Below the pieces are notes generated by a model. The model was not told the DNA's origin and made no database searches. It saw only the letters and a program-made list of their open reading frames with translations. DNA of 40,267 nucleotides from Flavobacteriaceae bacterium (GTDB lineage Bacteria; Bacteroidota; Bacteroidia; Flavobacteriales; Weeksellaceae), in NCBI GenBank assembly GCA_012522185.1, contig JAAYKY010000005.1:1-40267 (forward strand). The letters are read 5' to 3'. Position 1 is the stretch's first letter. Each line of letters begins with the position of its first letter. A program made the position numbers and the translations under genes. Below, piece after piece: positions 7,450 to 16,837 of this stretch.

Positions 7450-9060
7450 ATGAATAAATTCTGGTTAACATTTGGACTGGCTTTTACGCTGTCCGCGACC
7501 ATAACTGCTCAGGACTCCATTCTGCTCAGAACCGAAAAAGCTTGGTACAATAAAAGCTTCGAAGATACAGGAGTGTACGGAGTAAATACCGAAAAAGCAC
7601 ATCAGTTCCTGAAAGACAATAACCGAAAACCCGTGGAACTCATCGCTGCGGTATTGGACGGAGGAGTTCAGGCAGACCACATCGACCTGAAAGATAATAT
7701 GTGGGTAAACCCAAAAGAAATTGCCGGAAATGGAAAAGATGACGACAAAAACGGATACATCGACGACATTCACGGATGGAACTTCATAGGAGGTGCCGAT
7801 GGAGAAAACGTGGACGGTGATACTTTTGAGAAAGTTAGACTCCTGCGTTATACCTATATGCCGATGTTTGAATCAGACGACGCAAATAAAAACGCAGACA
7901 ACAAAGCTAAACATCCAGAAGAATTTGCGGATTACGAAGAAATCAAAGCGGAAATTCAAGTCAAACTGCAAGAAACCAATGCCTATTTGGCGCAGTATCA
8001 AATGATGAAAGATGCACTCGATCAAGGCTTCCCTCCTTTGATTGAAGAATTTGGTTCCAAATTAGTGACCGAACAAAGCTTGAGCCAATACACGCCCAAC
8101 GAGAACACCATGCCGGCACTTCAGTTCTTTGCCTTCATCCCAAAAGAATATTGGGAAGGAATGACCATGGAACAGGTTTACAACGAATTGTCCGATGAGT
8201 TTCAAGGAGGACTTGATTATTTCAATGCACAAATCAATTACCACTACAATGTGGATTTCGAATCACGTCACATCGTAGGCGATGATTACAGCAACAAAAA
8301 AGAAAGATTTTATGGAAACCCTGACGTAGAAGGTCCTGATGCCGGACACGGAACACACGTAGCAGGCGTAATCGCAGCCGTGAGAGGAAACGATAAAGGA
8401 ATCGATGGAATCGCAGGAAACCATGTGAAAATTATGGGCGTGCGTACCGTTCCAAACGGTGACGAACGCGATAAAGACGTTGCAAACTCCATCCGATATG
8501 CAGTGGACAACGGCGCCAAAATCCTCAATATGTCTTTCGGAAAATCCCATTCGCCCGAGAGAGAACTTGTTTGGGATGCGATGAGATATGCAGAGAAAAA
8601 AGGAGCTTTATTGGTGAAAGCAGCCGGAAACGATGATCTAAACATCGACGTGGATGTACATTACCCAAGCAATTTCGACGACGAAGACAAGAAAGTAATC
8701 GATGCAGTAATTACCGTAGGAGCTTCTACCCCCGATGCGGAAGTACTGAAAGCCAGTTTCTCCAATTACGGAAAGAAATCAGTAGATGTATTTGCACCCG
8801 GAACAGAAATCCTTTCGACCGTTCCGCACGATGAATTCAAAGAAGAACAAGGAACGAGCATGGCCTCACCTATCACAGCCGGAGTTGCCGCTTTGGTTTG
8901 GTCACACTATCCAAAACTAACCGCCAAAGAAGTGAAAGAAATCATTTTACAATCAGTGAACAAAAACCCTCAACTGACAGATATATCAGTTACAGGTGGC
9001 GTGGTAGATGCCTACAAAGCCGTTCAATTAGCCGAACAGATGTACAAAGGAAGAAAATAA
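7450..9060 (+). CDS. Secreted S8 (subtilisin-like) serine protease with a long insertion
   Basis: This 536-aa exported protease has a signal peptide (MNKFWLTFGLAFTLSATITA, then Q). The catalytic triad is Asp70 in VLDGG, His300 in GHGTHVAG and Ser470 in GTSMASP. In classical subtilisins the Asp-His distance is about 32 residues; here it is about 230. The extra segment (roughly residues 100-285) is rich in charged residues and looks largely helical. The Asp is followed by Gly-Gly rather than the usual Ser/Thr-Gly. No T9SS sorting domain is present, so the protein probably stays periplasmic or uses another route. The start at 7450 is chosen because it places the signal peptide at the N-terminus; the frame also opens at 7423 inside the upstream gene. 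Confidence 0.9.
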   Translation: MNKFWLTFGLAFTLSATITAQDSILLRTEKAWYNKSFEDTGVYGVNTEKAHQFLKDNNRKPVELIAAVLDGGVQADHIDLKDNMWVNPKEIAGNGKDDDKNGYIDDIHGWNFIGGADGENVDGDTFEKVRLLRYTYMPMFESDDANKNADNKAKHPEEFADYEEIKAEIQVKLQETNAYLAQYQMMKDALDQGFPPLIEEFGSKLVTEQSLSQYTPNENTMPALQFFAFIPKEYWEGMTMEQVYNELSDEFQGGLDYFNAQINYHYNVDFESRHIVGDDYSNKKERFYGNPDVEGPDAGHGTHVAGVIAAVRGNDKGIDGIAGNHVKIMGVRTVPNGDERDKDVANSIRYAVDNGAKILNMSFGKSHSPERELVWDAMRYAEKKGALLVKAAGNDDLNIDVDVHYPSNFDDEDKKVIDAVITVGASTPDAEVLKASFSNYGKKSVDVFAPGTEILSTVPHDEFKEEQGTSMASPITAGVAALVWSHYPKLTAKEVKEIILQSVNKNPQLTDISVTGGVVDAYKAVQLAEQMYKGRK

Positions 9061-9082
9061 ATCCTTTCTGAAAATAAATAAT

Positions 9083-9115
9083 AAAATCCCGCTCGAATTA
9101 CTCAAGCGGGATTTT
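9083..9115. terminator. Bidirectional hairpin terminator
   Basis: AAAATCCCGCT (9083-9093) pairs perfectly with AGCGGGATTTT (9105-9115). A T-run follows in either direction. It ends the lepB/WbqC/S8 transcript and can serve the comM transcript coming from the other side. Confidence 0.85.
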
Positions 9116-9157
9116 ACATTTGAGAAAGTATAGGTTTGAAAGTTTGTGAAAATTAAA

Positions 9158-9328
9158 TCATTCAACTGATTGAAAAGATGTCCATTTTTCAAATTGGTTC
9201 ATCATTATTATAAGCACACCCATAATTTGATTAAAATTTTCATTTGATCCTTTAAATTCCGATGTCGATAAATATTTACAACTCATAGAATTGTGGCCAT
9301 ACACTATATTTTCGCAATACCTTACCAT
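9158..9328 (-). CDS. Possible small protein of 56 aa downstream of comM
   Basis: The minus strand is open from an ATG at 9328 to a TGA at 9158. The peptide begins MVRYCENIVYGHN and ends KWTSFQSVE. It starts 27 bases after the comM stop and runs up to the terminator, so it would share the comM transcript. I recognise no family. Composition is plausible for a protein, but the short length leaves chance as a real option. Confidence 0.3.
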   Translation of the reverse strand: MVRYCENIVYGHNSMSCKYLSTSEFKGSNENFNQIMGVLIIMMNQFEKWTSFQSVE

Positions 9329-9355
9329 TCAAACATCTCACTCCCAAAATCAAAC

Positions 9356-10891
9356 TCAAATCCCCCAACCTTCCCGATCCAAACTTCTATATTGAATCGC
9401 TTCGGCGATATGCGAACTTTTCAAATCCTCTACACCTTCCAAATCGGCAATCGTACGGCTCACCCTTAGAATCCGGTCATAGGCACGCGCGGAAAGATTC
9501 AGTTTTTCCATCGCTACTTTAATCAGGTTTTTACCCGTCTCATCCAATTGACAAAATTCATCCAATTGTCTAGGTCCCATTTGTGCATTGTAATGGATTT
9601 TGGGCAAATCTTTGTATCGTTTCGTTTGAACTTCTCGGGCTTTGATCACCCTTTCTCGAATCTCAATGCTTTTCTCACCTGTCCTTTCGGCCGATAAATC
9701 TTCAAAAGGAACCGGATTCACCTCGATATGCAAATCAATTCTATCCAACAATGGCCCTGAAATCTTGTTCATATACCTTTGCATCTCTTGCAAACTCGAA
9801 GTATTATTGGGGTCATCCGGGAAATAACCACTCGGACTTGGATTCATCGAAGCTACCAACATAAAACTCGACGGATAAGTCACGGTAAATTTCGCTCTGG
9901 AAATCGTAATTTCACGATCCTCCAACGGCTGACGCATTACCTCAAGTACACTTCGTTTAAACTCCGGCAATTCATCCAAAAACAAAACCCCATTATGTGC
10001 CAATGAAATCTCTCCCGGTTGGGGAAAAGACCCACCGCCCACAAGCCCGACATCCGAAATCGTGTGGTGAGGAGAAGAATACGGTCTGACGGTCATCAAA
10101 GCCGTCTTTTCACCTAATTTCCCGGCAACCGAATGGATTTTCGTGGTTTCCAAAGCTTCCTGTATAGTTAATGGAGGAAGTATAGAAGGGATTCGTTTCG
10201 CTAACATCGTTTTTCCACTTCCAGGCGGACCGATAAGGATTATGTTGTGCCCACCTGCCGCAGCGATTTCCAAAGCACGTTTCACATTCTCTTGACCCTT
10301 TACATCCGCAAAGTCAAAAGGAAAAGAATTCAACTGCTCGTAAAATTCTTTCTGAATATCAATTTTTGTAGGTTCAATGGCTTTCTTCTCATTGAAAAAC
10401 TCAATGACTTCCGAAATATTTTCCACCCCAATTACTTCCAATTCATCTACAATAGCAGCTTCACGCGCATTTTGTTTGGGCAAAATAAATCCCCGAAATC
10501 CTTCATCTCTCGCCTGAATCGCAATCGGCAAAACACCTTTGATAGGACGTATACCTCCATCCAACGCCAACTCACCCATAATTAAATAATCAGAAATTCC
10601 TTCCGATAAAATCTGTTCGGAAGCAGCTAAAACACCCATGGCAATTGTCAAATCATAAGCAGTTCCTTCCTTATGCAAATCCGCCGGAGCCATATTGATC
10701 GTCACCTTCTTTCCCGGAATCTTATAGCCCGTATTCAAAAGTGCCGTACTTATCCTATAATTACTTTCTTTTATCGCATTGTCCGGTAACCCTACAAGAT
10801 TATACCCATAACCTGTATCCACATTCACTTCTATAGTGATCGTTTTCGCAGAAACTCCGTAAATAGCACTTCCAAATACTTTTACCAACAT
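9356..10891 (-). CDS. comM: ComM/YifB-family Mg-chelatase-like AAA+ ATPase
   Basis: This 511-aa cytosolic ATPase belongs to the YifB/ComM family. Known members act as helicases that promote branch migration during natural transformation. Residues 1-165 form the N-terminal ChlI/Lon-like domain. Walker A GPPGSGKT is at 221-228, and Walker B GVLFLDELPEF is near 300-310. The C-terminal helical domain with RAYDRILRVSRTIADL ends the protein. Length is normal for the family. It is divergent from cdd, with a 66-base AT-rich gap. A TAACTTTT element on the minus strand in that gap is one mismatch from the -7 consensus. Confidence 0.93.
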   Translation of the reverse strand: MLVKVFGSAIYGVSAKTITIEVNVDTGYGYNLVGLPDNAIKESNYRISTALLNTGYKIPGKKVTINMAPADLHKEGTAYDLTIAMGVLAASEQILSEGISDYLIMGELALDGGIRPIKGVLPIAIQARDEGFRGFILPKQNAREAAIVDELEVIGVENISEVIEFFNEKKAIEPTKIDIQKEFYEQLNSFPFDFADVKGQENVKRALEIAAAGGHNIILIGPPGSGKTMLAKRIPSILPPLTIQEALETTKIHSVAGKLGEKTALMTVRPYSSPHHTISDVGLVGGGSFPQPGEISLAHNGVLFLDELPEFKRSVLEVMRQPLEDREITISRAKFTVTYPSSFMLVASMNPSPSGYFPDDPNNTSSLQEMQRYMNKISGPLLDRIDLHIEVNPVPFEDLSAERTGEKSIEIRERVIKAREVQTKRYKDLPKIHYNAQMGPRQLDEFCQLDETGKNLIKVAMEKLNLSARAYDRILRVSRTIADLEGVEDLKSSHIAEAIQYRSLDREGWGI

Positions 10892-10957
10892 TTAAGCAAG
10901 TTTTAGATTTAAAAGTTAATAATAATTTCTAAATTGGCTGTAATTTAATCATTATTT

Positions 10958-11431
10958 ATGAGCAAAAAGATATATCAATTTGAATATCAAAAATATAAGA
11001 ATCCAAGCGAACTCAGTCAAGAAGTTCAAAATCTAATCGAAGAATCCAAAAAAGCAGCCGAAAAAGCCTATGCACCTTATTCAAAATTCCGTGTAGGCGC
11101 TGCAATTCTTTTGGAAAATGGAGAAATCCTAAAAGGCAGCAATCAAGAAAATGCATCCTATCCGGTTGGAGTCTGTGCCGAAAGAACTCTTCTCTCATTT
11201 GCCCATGCCAATTATCCGGAATTTAAAAAAGTAAAATTAGCTGTTTCCGTACTTGATACCGATAAGGACGTTTCACCTTGTGGGCTTTGCCGACAAACCC
11301 TTTTGGAATACGAAGCACTTCAATCACAACCAATTGAAATCTTTCTTCACAACCAAAGTGGATCGGTAATCGTTCTTCCATCAGCCGCTTCCCTCCTGCC
11401 TCTGCATTTCAACAATGAGATGTTAAGCTAA
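10958..11431 (+). CDS. cdd: Cytidine deaminase
   Basis: This 157-aa zinc enzyme deaminates cytidine and deoxycytidine to the uridine forms in pyrimidine salvage. The zinc ligands and catalytic acid are visible as Cys73-Ala-Glu75 and the P-C-G-L-C box (Cys108 and Cys111). The AYAPYSKFRVGAA segment at about 38-49 is the usual substrate-binding region. It is transcribed divergently from comM and ends about 55 bases before pdhA, which has its own promoter. Confidence 0.93.
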   Translation: MSKKIYQFEYQKYKNPSELSQEVQNLIEESKKAAEKAYAPYSKFRVGAAILLENGEILKGSNQENASYPVGVCAERTLLSFAHANYPEFKKVKLAVSVLDTDKDVSPCGLCRQTLLEYEALQSQPIEIFLHNQSGSVIVLPSAASLLPLHFNNEMLS

Positions 11432-11437
11432 AAGAGG

Positions 11438-11469
11438 TTTGCACAAATAAATTATAACGACTAAATTTG
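11438..11469 (+). promoter_or_regulatory. Promoter of the pdhA-E2 operon
   Basis: TTTG (11438-11441), a 20-base spacer and TAAATTTG (11462-11469) match the Bacteroidetes consensus in both boxes. The start codon at 11487 would be about 12-15 bases into the transcript. Confidence 0.75.
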
Positions 11470-11486
11470 CCTTTCACGAAGTTTTT

Positions 11487-12488
11487 ATGGAAAAGATTAC
11501 AAAAGAAACTTACCTCCAGTGGTACCGAGAAATGACTTTCTGGAGAAGATTTGAGGACAAATGCCGCTCACTTTATTTAAAGCAAAAAATCAGAGGTTTT
11601 TTACACTTATACAACGGACAGGAAGCACTTCCTGCGGGATTCCTTCATGCAATGAAGCCCGAGGACAAAGTCATCACTGCCTACCGTTGTCACGTATGGC
11701 CCATGGCCATGGGCGTTGACCCCAAAAGAGTTCTGGCCGAACTATGCGGTAAAGAAACCGGAACCTCCAAAGGACTGGGAGGTTCTATGCACATTTTCAG
11801 TAAAGAACACCATTTTTATGGTGGACATGGAATTGTAGGGGGACAAATTCCCGTAGGAGCTGGAATTGCTTTCGGAGACAAATACAACGGAAAAAACAAT
11901 GTAACCATTTGTTTATTTGGTGACGGAGCAGCCCGACAAGGAACTCTTCATGAAACCTTTAATATGGCTATGAACTGGAAACTCCCTGTGGTATTTGTGT
12001 GTGAAAATAACGGATACGCAATGGGAACTTCCGTAGAAAGAACTGCCAATCACAACGATATTTACAAATTGGGATTGGGCTACGAAATGCCTTCACTTCC
12101 GGTCGATGGAATGGATCCGGTAAAAGTAGCAGAAGCCGCTTTCGAAGCATTGGAAAGAGCAAGACGTGGCGACGGACCGACTTTCTTGGACATCCGAACT
12201 TATCGTTACCGCGGACACTCCATGTCCGATGCGGAACCTTATAGAACCAAAGAAGAAGTTGCCAAATACAAAGACGAAGACCCTATTTTATTGGTACAAC
12301 ATACACTTCTTGAAAATAATTGGGCGACTCAAGAAGAATTGGAGAAAATAGTAGATGAAGTAAAAGCTGACGTGGAAGAATGTGAAAAGTTTGCAGAAGA
12401 ATCCAACTTCCCACCACAGGACACCATGTATAAATACACCTATTCACAAGACGATTATCCTTTTATAGATCTAATCGAAAACAAATAA
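11487..12488 (+). CDS. pdhA: Pyruvate dehydrogenase E1 component, alpha subunit
   Basis: This 333-aa thiamine-diphosphate enzyme subunit decarboxylates pyruvate in the pyruvate dehydrogenase complex. The TPP/Mg motif runs from GDGAARQGTLHE (about 145-156) to CENN (172-175), with HGIVGGQIPVGAGIAFG just upstream. A SMSDAEPYRTKEE segment near 245-257 matches the phosphorylation-loop region of the family. The E2 gene follows after three bases, so the two are co-transcribed. The E1-beta gene is not between them and must lie elsewhere, as must E3. Confidence 0.95.
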   Translation: MEKITKETYLQWYREMTFWRRFEDKCRSLYLKQKIRGFLHLYNGQEALPAGFLHAMKPEDKVITAYRCHVWPMAMGVDPKRVLAELCGKETGTSKGLGGSMHIFSKEHHFYGGHGIVGGQIPVGAGIAFGDKYNGKNNVTICLFGDGAARQGTLHETFNMAMNWKLPVVFVCENNGYAMGTSVERTANHNDIYKLGLGYEMPSLPVDGMDPVKVAEAAFEALERARRGDGPTFLDIRTYRYRGHSMSDAEPYRTKEEVAKYKDEDPILLVQHTLLENNWATQEELEKIVDEVKADVEECEKFAEESNFPPQDTMYKYTYSQDDYPFIDLIENK

Positions 12489-12491
12489 ATT

Positions 12492-14096
12492 ATGGCTGAA
12501 AAAATTACAATGCCGCGGTTGAGCGACACAATGGAAGAAGGAACAGTTGTAAAATGGCATAAAAATGTCGGCGAAAAAGTTTCGGAAGGAGATATTCTGG
12601 CAGAAATCGAAACCGATAAAGCAATTCAAGAATTTGAAAGTGAATACGACGGTGTGCTTCTTCATCAAGGAATCGAAGAAGGAAAATCAGCTAAAGTAGA
12701 CACTATTCTGGCCATCATAGGGGAAGAAGGAGAAGAATTCTCCATCGAAACTGAAGATTCCCAAACCGAAGAAGTAAAAACTGAAGAAGTAAAAACTGAA
12801 GAAGATTCAGAAGCTCCATCCGATACCACAGAAGAAACCGAAGTTTCAAATGAAATCCCGGAAGGTGTCAACGTAATTACTATGCCACGCTTAAGTGATA
12901 CCATGGAAGAAGGAACTGTGGCCAAATGGCATAAAAAGGTTGGAGACAAAGTTTCGGAAGGAGATATTTTGGCAGAAATCGAAACCGACAAAGCAGTTCA
13001 GGAATTCGAAAGCGAATACGACGGAACACTATTGTTCATCGGTTCGGAAGAAGGCAAATCAGCTCCAGTAGATACCATTCTAGCTATCATCGGCCCAGAA
13101 GGAACAGATGTTTCAGGCATTTCTGCTGACAAACCCAAAAAGAAAGTAGAAGCACCAAAAGAAGAAATTAAAGAAACCAAAGCACCGGAAGTGAAACCCG
13201 CTGAAACGCCGAAAGAAGAAAAACCCAAACCCGTTGCAGCTAATTCCGGTGAACGTATTTTCGCTTCACCACTTGCTAAAAAACTGGCAGAAGAAAAAGG
13301 AATTGATTTGAGTCAGGTCGAAGGATCAGGTGACAACGGAAGAATCATCAAAAAAGACGTTGAGAATTTTACACCAAGAGCGGTTTCGGCTTCGACACAA
13401 AACTATGTGAAACGCGAAAGCCAAACTCTTACAAATTCTCAGATGAGAAAAGTAATCGCCAAACGACTTTCGGAATCCAAATACACCGCACCGCATTATT
13501 ATTTAAATGTGGAAGTAGATATGGACAATTGCATCAGTTCGCGCGAGCAAATCAACAAAGCCAATCCGGATTTCAAAGTTTCTTATAACGATATCATTGT
13601 AAAAGCATGCGCACTCGCCTTGCGTAAACACCCGCAGGTAAATTCAACTTGGAAAGGGGATGAAACCGTGATTCATGGCGACATCAACATCGGAGTTGCA
13701 GTAGCTGTAGATGATGGACTTTTGGTTCCGGTAATTAAAAACACCGATTTCAAATCATTTTTTGAAATATCATCCGAAGTCAAAGACATGGCCAAACGAG
13801 CACGTGATCGTAAATTGAAAGCCGATGAAATGGAAGGAAGCACATTTTCTGTTTCCAATCTGGGAATGTTTGGAATTGAATCCTTTACTTCGATTATCAA
13901 TCAACCCAACTCCTCGATTTTATCTGTAGGTGCTATCGTTCAAAAACCTGTTGTGAAAAACGGTCAAATTGTAGTCGGAAACACGATGATGCTAAGTATG
14001 GCATGTGATCACAGGACAGTGGACGGAGCTACCGGTGCACAATTTTTACAGACTTTGGTAATGTATTTAGAAAACCCAATAACAATGTTTGTTTAA
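12492..14096 (+). CDS. pdhC: Dihydrolipoamide acetyltransferase (E2) with two lipoyl domains
   Basis: This 534-aa core protein of the pyruvate dehydrogenase complex transfers acetyl groups from lipoamide to CoA. Two nearly identical lipoyl domains carry the modified lysines in E-T-D-K-A at Lys43 and Lys167. They are separated by an acidic Glu/Thr/Val-rich linker (about 82-125) and followed by a Lys/Pro/Glu/Ala-rich linker. The peripheral-subunit-binding domain is about 255-291. The catalytic domain ends with DHRTVDG, giving His507 and Asp511. The two lipoyl coding stretches (from about 12498 and 12882) form a long diverged direct repeat. It is the second gene of the pdhA operon. Confidence 0.95.
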   Translation: MAEKITMPRLSDTMEEGTVVKWHKNVGEKVSEGDILAEIETDKAIQEFESEYDGVLLHQGIEEGKSAKVDTILAIIGEEGEEFSIETEDSQTEEVKTEEVKTEEDSEAPSDTTEETEVSNEIPEGVNVITMPRLSDTMEEGTVAKWHKKVGDKVSEGDILAEIETDKAVQEFESEYDGTLLFIGSEEGKSAPVDTILAIIGPEGTDVSGISADKPKKKVEAPKEEIKETKAPEVKPAETPKEEKPKPVAANSGERIFASPLAKKLAEEKGIDLSQVEGSGDNGRIIKKDVENFTPRAVSASTQNYVKRESQTLTNSQMRKVIAKRLSESKYTAPHYYLNVEVDMDNCISSREQINKANPDFKVSYNDIIVKACALALRKHPQVNSTWKGDETVIHGDINIGVAVAVDDGLLVPVIKNTDFKSFFEISSEVKDMAKRARDRKLKADEMEGSTFSVSNLGMFGIESFTSIINQPNSSILSVGAIVQKPVVKNGQIVVGNTMMLSMACDHRTVDGATGAQFLQTLVMYLENPITMFV

Positions 14097-14117
14097 GTTT
14101 ACATGTTAAATATCATG

Positions 14118-14172
14118 TATTTTTGAGAAAGTGTTAATTTTTTTTTCTAACTTAGGGATAAATTAACACTTT
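14118..14172 (+). promoter_or_regulatory. -7 box and perfect hairpin just before the T9SS protein start
   Basis: TATTTTTG (14118-14125) is a perfect TAnnTTTG box. No good TTTG sits 19-20 bases upstream. It is followed by a perfect 13-base inverted repeat, AAAGTGTTAATTT (14128-14140) and AAATTAACACTTT (14160-14172), with a 19-base loop. The ATG is at 14177. The stem plus T-run could terminate the pdh operon, or it could form the 5' end of the next mRNA. Both readings are compatible with the sequence. Confidence 0.6.
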
Positions 14173-14176
14173 TTTT

Positions 14177-16693
14177 ATGAGACAACTTTATTTTCTGAGC
14201 TGCATTCTATTGTGGCTTCCCTTTGGTATAGATGCTCAAGTCTATAGCCAAACTGAACAAGAGGAAATTGAAGCCTCAATTCAAGCTTCAAACTTTCAAA
14301 CATCCTTATCATTTGAGAATCCTTTCGAAGTGATTACATTTGGTACAGATGGCACGCATGAAGATTTTATACCAACTGCTGGTGCCACTGAAACTTTTAC
14401 ACCCGCAGTCGGTGACCGCTTCTATGATACGGGAGGACCCGGTGGTGGGGGGTTAAATGCTGGTGGTGGAAACGGAACAGAACTTCCAGGAAATTATTTA
14501 AACTGTGGCTGTACTACAACCACTACTTTGGCTGGTGTAACCCAAATTCAATTTCACGAATTTGAAGTATTCGGGGATTGGGACTGGCTAAAGGTTTATG
14601 ATGGAACGGACACTTCCGGTGCAGTTTTGTATGATAGTAACGCTAACTCGACCACCGATAGCTTCGCAGGGATGATTGCCTATCATGGATCGGCTGTATT
14701 TACTGGAACTTCAGGAGCCATGACCTTTGAATTTGCAGCATCTACAGTAGTCGATCACACAGGTTGGGATGTGGAAATTTTGGAAACCGAAAGCACAGGC
14801 GGCGGAGGAAATTGTGAATGGACGGTGTCTGTATTTAGTAGTAGTTTTGGCGATGAAATCTCTTGGGAATTCCGTGATGCAGACGGGAATACCTTACTCT
14901 CAGGTGGCCCCTACTCTTCTTTCCCTTATGTGGATACGCAAACTATTACGGCCGATGACCCCGTAGAGTTTTACATTGAGTCCATGGGTACTTTCAATGA
15001 CAATTCTGCCAGCTTTACAATCGCAAATGGAAATGGAATTATCTTAAATAACGCAATTTCAGGCGGAAATGAACTCACCTTCTCCAATTTATTATGTAGT
15101 GATTTACCCGCACCTGCTCCGGACAATGACAATTGTGAAGACATTACACCAACTACACTTACAAACGGCGTCACCACAACTTTCACAGGAACTACTGAAG
15201 GAGCAACAGGCAGCGATTACGAAATCGATGTATTGGGCTATCCCGCAGTTTGGGAAGCAGTAACACTTACAGGAACTTGTAATAATTTAACGGTTGATTA
15301 TTGCGGAACTACAGCAGGTGTAATGGACGGACAAATGTTCATAATTTACACAGACTCCTGTACCGCTGATGAATTCGTAATTGGTAATTATGACTTCTCC
15401 ACTTGTGGCGATGGCAATGGAACCGTAAGATTCTATAACCTACCCGCCGGAACTTATTACTTACCCGTAATTGTGGATCCAACCTATAATACACTTGGCG
15501 AATACACCATGAATGTATTATCAGTGGATTGTCCTCCAGTTCCAGACAATGACGATTGTGAAAATGCAACTCCTTTGTCTTGTGGAGATTCTTCAAGCGG
15601 AACAACAATCAGCGCAACGGATTCAGGTGGAAATTTAGCACCAGATGTATTCTATAGCTTTACAGGAGATGGAACAGAACAATTAGTCACCGTATCACTA
15701 TGTGGTTCTACTTTCGATACAGCTCTAAGAGTATTCACTGATTGTTCACTTTCCAATGAAATTGCTTTCAATGATGATTTCTGTGGGCTTCAATCAGAAC
15801 TTAATTTCATATCTGACGGAACAAGCACTTACTACATCATGGTAGAAGGTTATGGAAGCAATGGAGGAGATTATGAAATCAATGTTAGTTGTTCGGTCCC
15901 TCCGGTATTCGACCCTTGTTCTCCAGTACATACAGGCGAACCAACTGTTGGGGTAGGCTTCAGTGATGGGTACTCTGCCGCAAACGATTTCAATGTTTTG
16001 GCAGAAACTAAATTTACAGTAGAAAAAATATCTTTTGATGTAGCCACGGTTATGGGTGATCCCACAACATTTGATATTTCTTTCTACGAAGGTGAATCAG
16101 GAGTAGAAACCCAAGTAGGCGATGCCTTTACAAACATCACACCTACGGCAGTTACACCCAACGGTTATCTCTTTGGGTTTTATCCGATGTACACAGTGGA
16201 AATTGACTTGCCAACTTCTCAAACCTTCGAAGCTACGATGACGGAGGATAAGAAATATTGGGTCGTAATCTCTTCGGCACTTGATGCAAGTGGTGGATTC
16301 ACTTATTGGGTTGCTTATGATTATCTCGCTTCAAGTAGTCAGCAGCCTACTTGGCAAAACGACGGCTCAACTTGGTTCCCTTACCAGGACTTAGGCGATC
16401 AGTTTGAAGGAGTGATGAGCATTGAAGGCGAATGTGAAACACTGGGATTGAGTGAACTAAGCCATTCAGATTTTGCTTATTATCCTAATCCGGTGAAAAA
16501 CACATTGAATATCGTATCCAAAAAGGCAGTTGAAACAGTTACCGTTTACAATATGACAGGCCAAACCGTGATAAACAATATGAAAGTCAGAAACGGTGAA
16601 ATCAATCTTTCAGCTCTAGCACCCGGAACTTATTTATTCCGCGCTACACTGCAAGGTGGTCAAGTGGAAACTTTCAAAGTCATAAAGAATTAA
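14177..16693 (+). CDS. Large secreted protein with CUB-like and pre-peptidase-like domains and a T9SS sorting domain
   Basis: This 838-aa protein has a signal peptide (ending about FGIDAQ, residue 21) and a C-terminal type A sorting domain from about residue 762: YYPNPVKNTLNI, VTVYNMTGQTV, INLSALAPGTYLF and a basic end. It should therefore be exported across the outer membrane by the T9SS. A CUB-like domain with F-G-D-W-D-W-L-K-V-Y-D-G lies near residues 105-200. Two modules that start with DNDNCED and DNDDCEN, near residues 315 and 458, look like bacterial pre-peptidase C-terminal type beta-sandwiches. They contain paired cysteines. No catalytic domain was recognised, so it is more likely an adhesin or structural surface protein than an enzyme. 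It stands alone between two terminators. Confidence 0.85.
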   Translation: MRQLYFLSCILLWLPFGIDAQVYSQTEQEEIEASIQASNFQTSLSFENPFEVITFGTDGTHEDFIPTAGATETFTPAVGDRFYDTGGPGGGGLNAGGGNGTELPGNYLNCGCTTTTTLAGVTQIQFHEFEVFGDWDWLKVYDGTDTSGAVLYDSNANSTTDSFAGMIAYHGSAVFTGTSGAMTFEFAASTVVDHTGWDVEILETESTGGGGNCEWTVSVFSSSFGDEISWEFRDADGNTLLSGGPYSSFPYVDTQTITADDPVEFYIESMGTFNDNSASFTIANGNGIILNNAISGGNELTFSNLLCSDLPAPAPDNDNCEDITPTTLTNGVTTTFTGTTEGATGSDYEIDVLGYPAVWEAVTLTGTCNNLTVDYCGTTAGVMDGQMFIIYTDSCTADEFVIGNYDFSTCGDGNGTVRFYNLPAGTYYLPVIVDPTYNTLGEYTMNVLSVDCPPVPDNDDCENATPLSCGDSSSGTTISATDSGGNLAPDVFYSFTGDGTEQLVTVSLCGSTFDTALRVFTDCSLSNEIAFNDDFCGLQSELNFISDGTSTYYIMVEGYGSNGGDYEINVSCSVPPVFDPCSPVHTGEPTVGVGFSDGYSAANDFNVLAETKFTVEKISFDVATVMGDPTTFDISFYEGESGVETQVGDAFTNITPTAVTPNGYLFGFYPMYTVEIDLPTSQTFEATMTEDKKYWVVISSALDASGGFTYWVAYDYLASSSQQPTWQNDGSTWFPYQDLGDQFEGVMSIEGECETLGLSELSHSDFAYYPNPVKNTLNIVSKKAVETVTVYNMTGQTVINNMKVRNGEINLSALAPGTYLFRATLQGGQVETFKVIKN

Positions 16694-16717
16694 GTTTTAT
16701 TCCAACTTAACTATTTG

Positions 16718-16741
16718 GCCCCGGATTTCCGGGGCTTTTTT
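16718..16741 (+). terminator. Terminator of the T9SS-exported protein gene
   Basis: GCCCCGG (16718-16724) and CCGGGGC (16729-16735) form a perfect 7-bp GC stem with a 4-base loop followed by six T residues. It is a textbook intrinsic terminator 25 bases after the stop codon. Confidence 0.93.
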
Positions 16742-16781
16742 ATGAAATCATTTTTAAAATTTTTCAATACGAAATTTAATT

Positions 16782-16813
16782 CAAAAAAAATTCCTCTCAT
16801 ACGAAAGGAATTT
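16782..16813 (-). terminator. Terminator of gcvT
   Basis: On the minus strand AAATTCCT (16813-16806) pairs with AGGAATTT (16795-16788) and is followed by a run of T residues. It lies 24 bases beyond the gcvT stop codon. Confidence 0.85.
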
Positions 16814-16837
16814 CATTTATTTTAATTCTTTGTTTTA

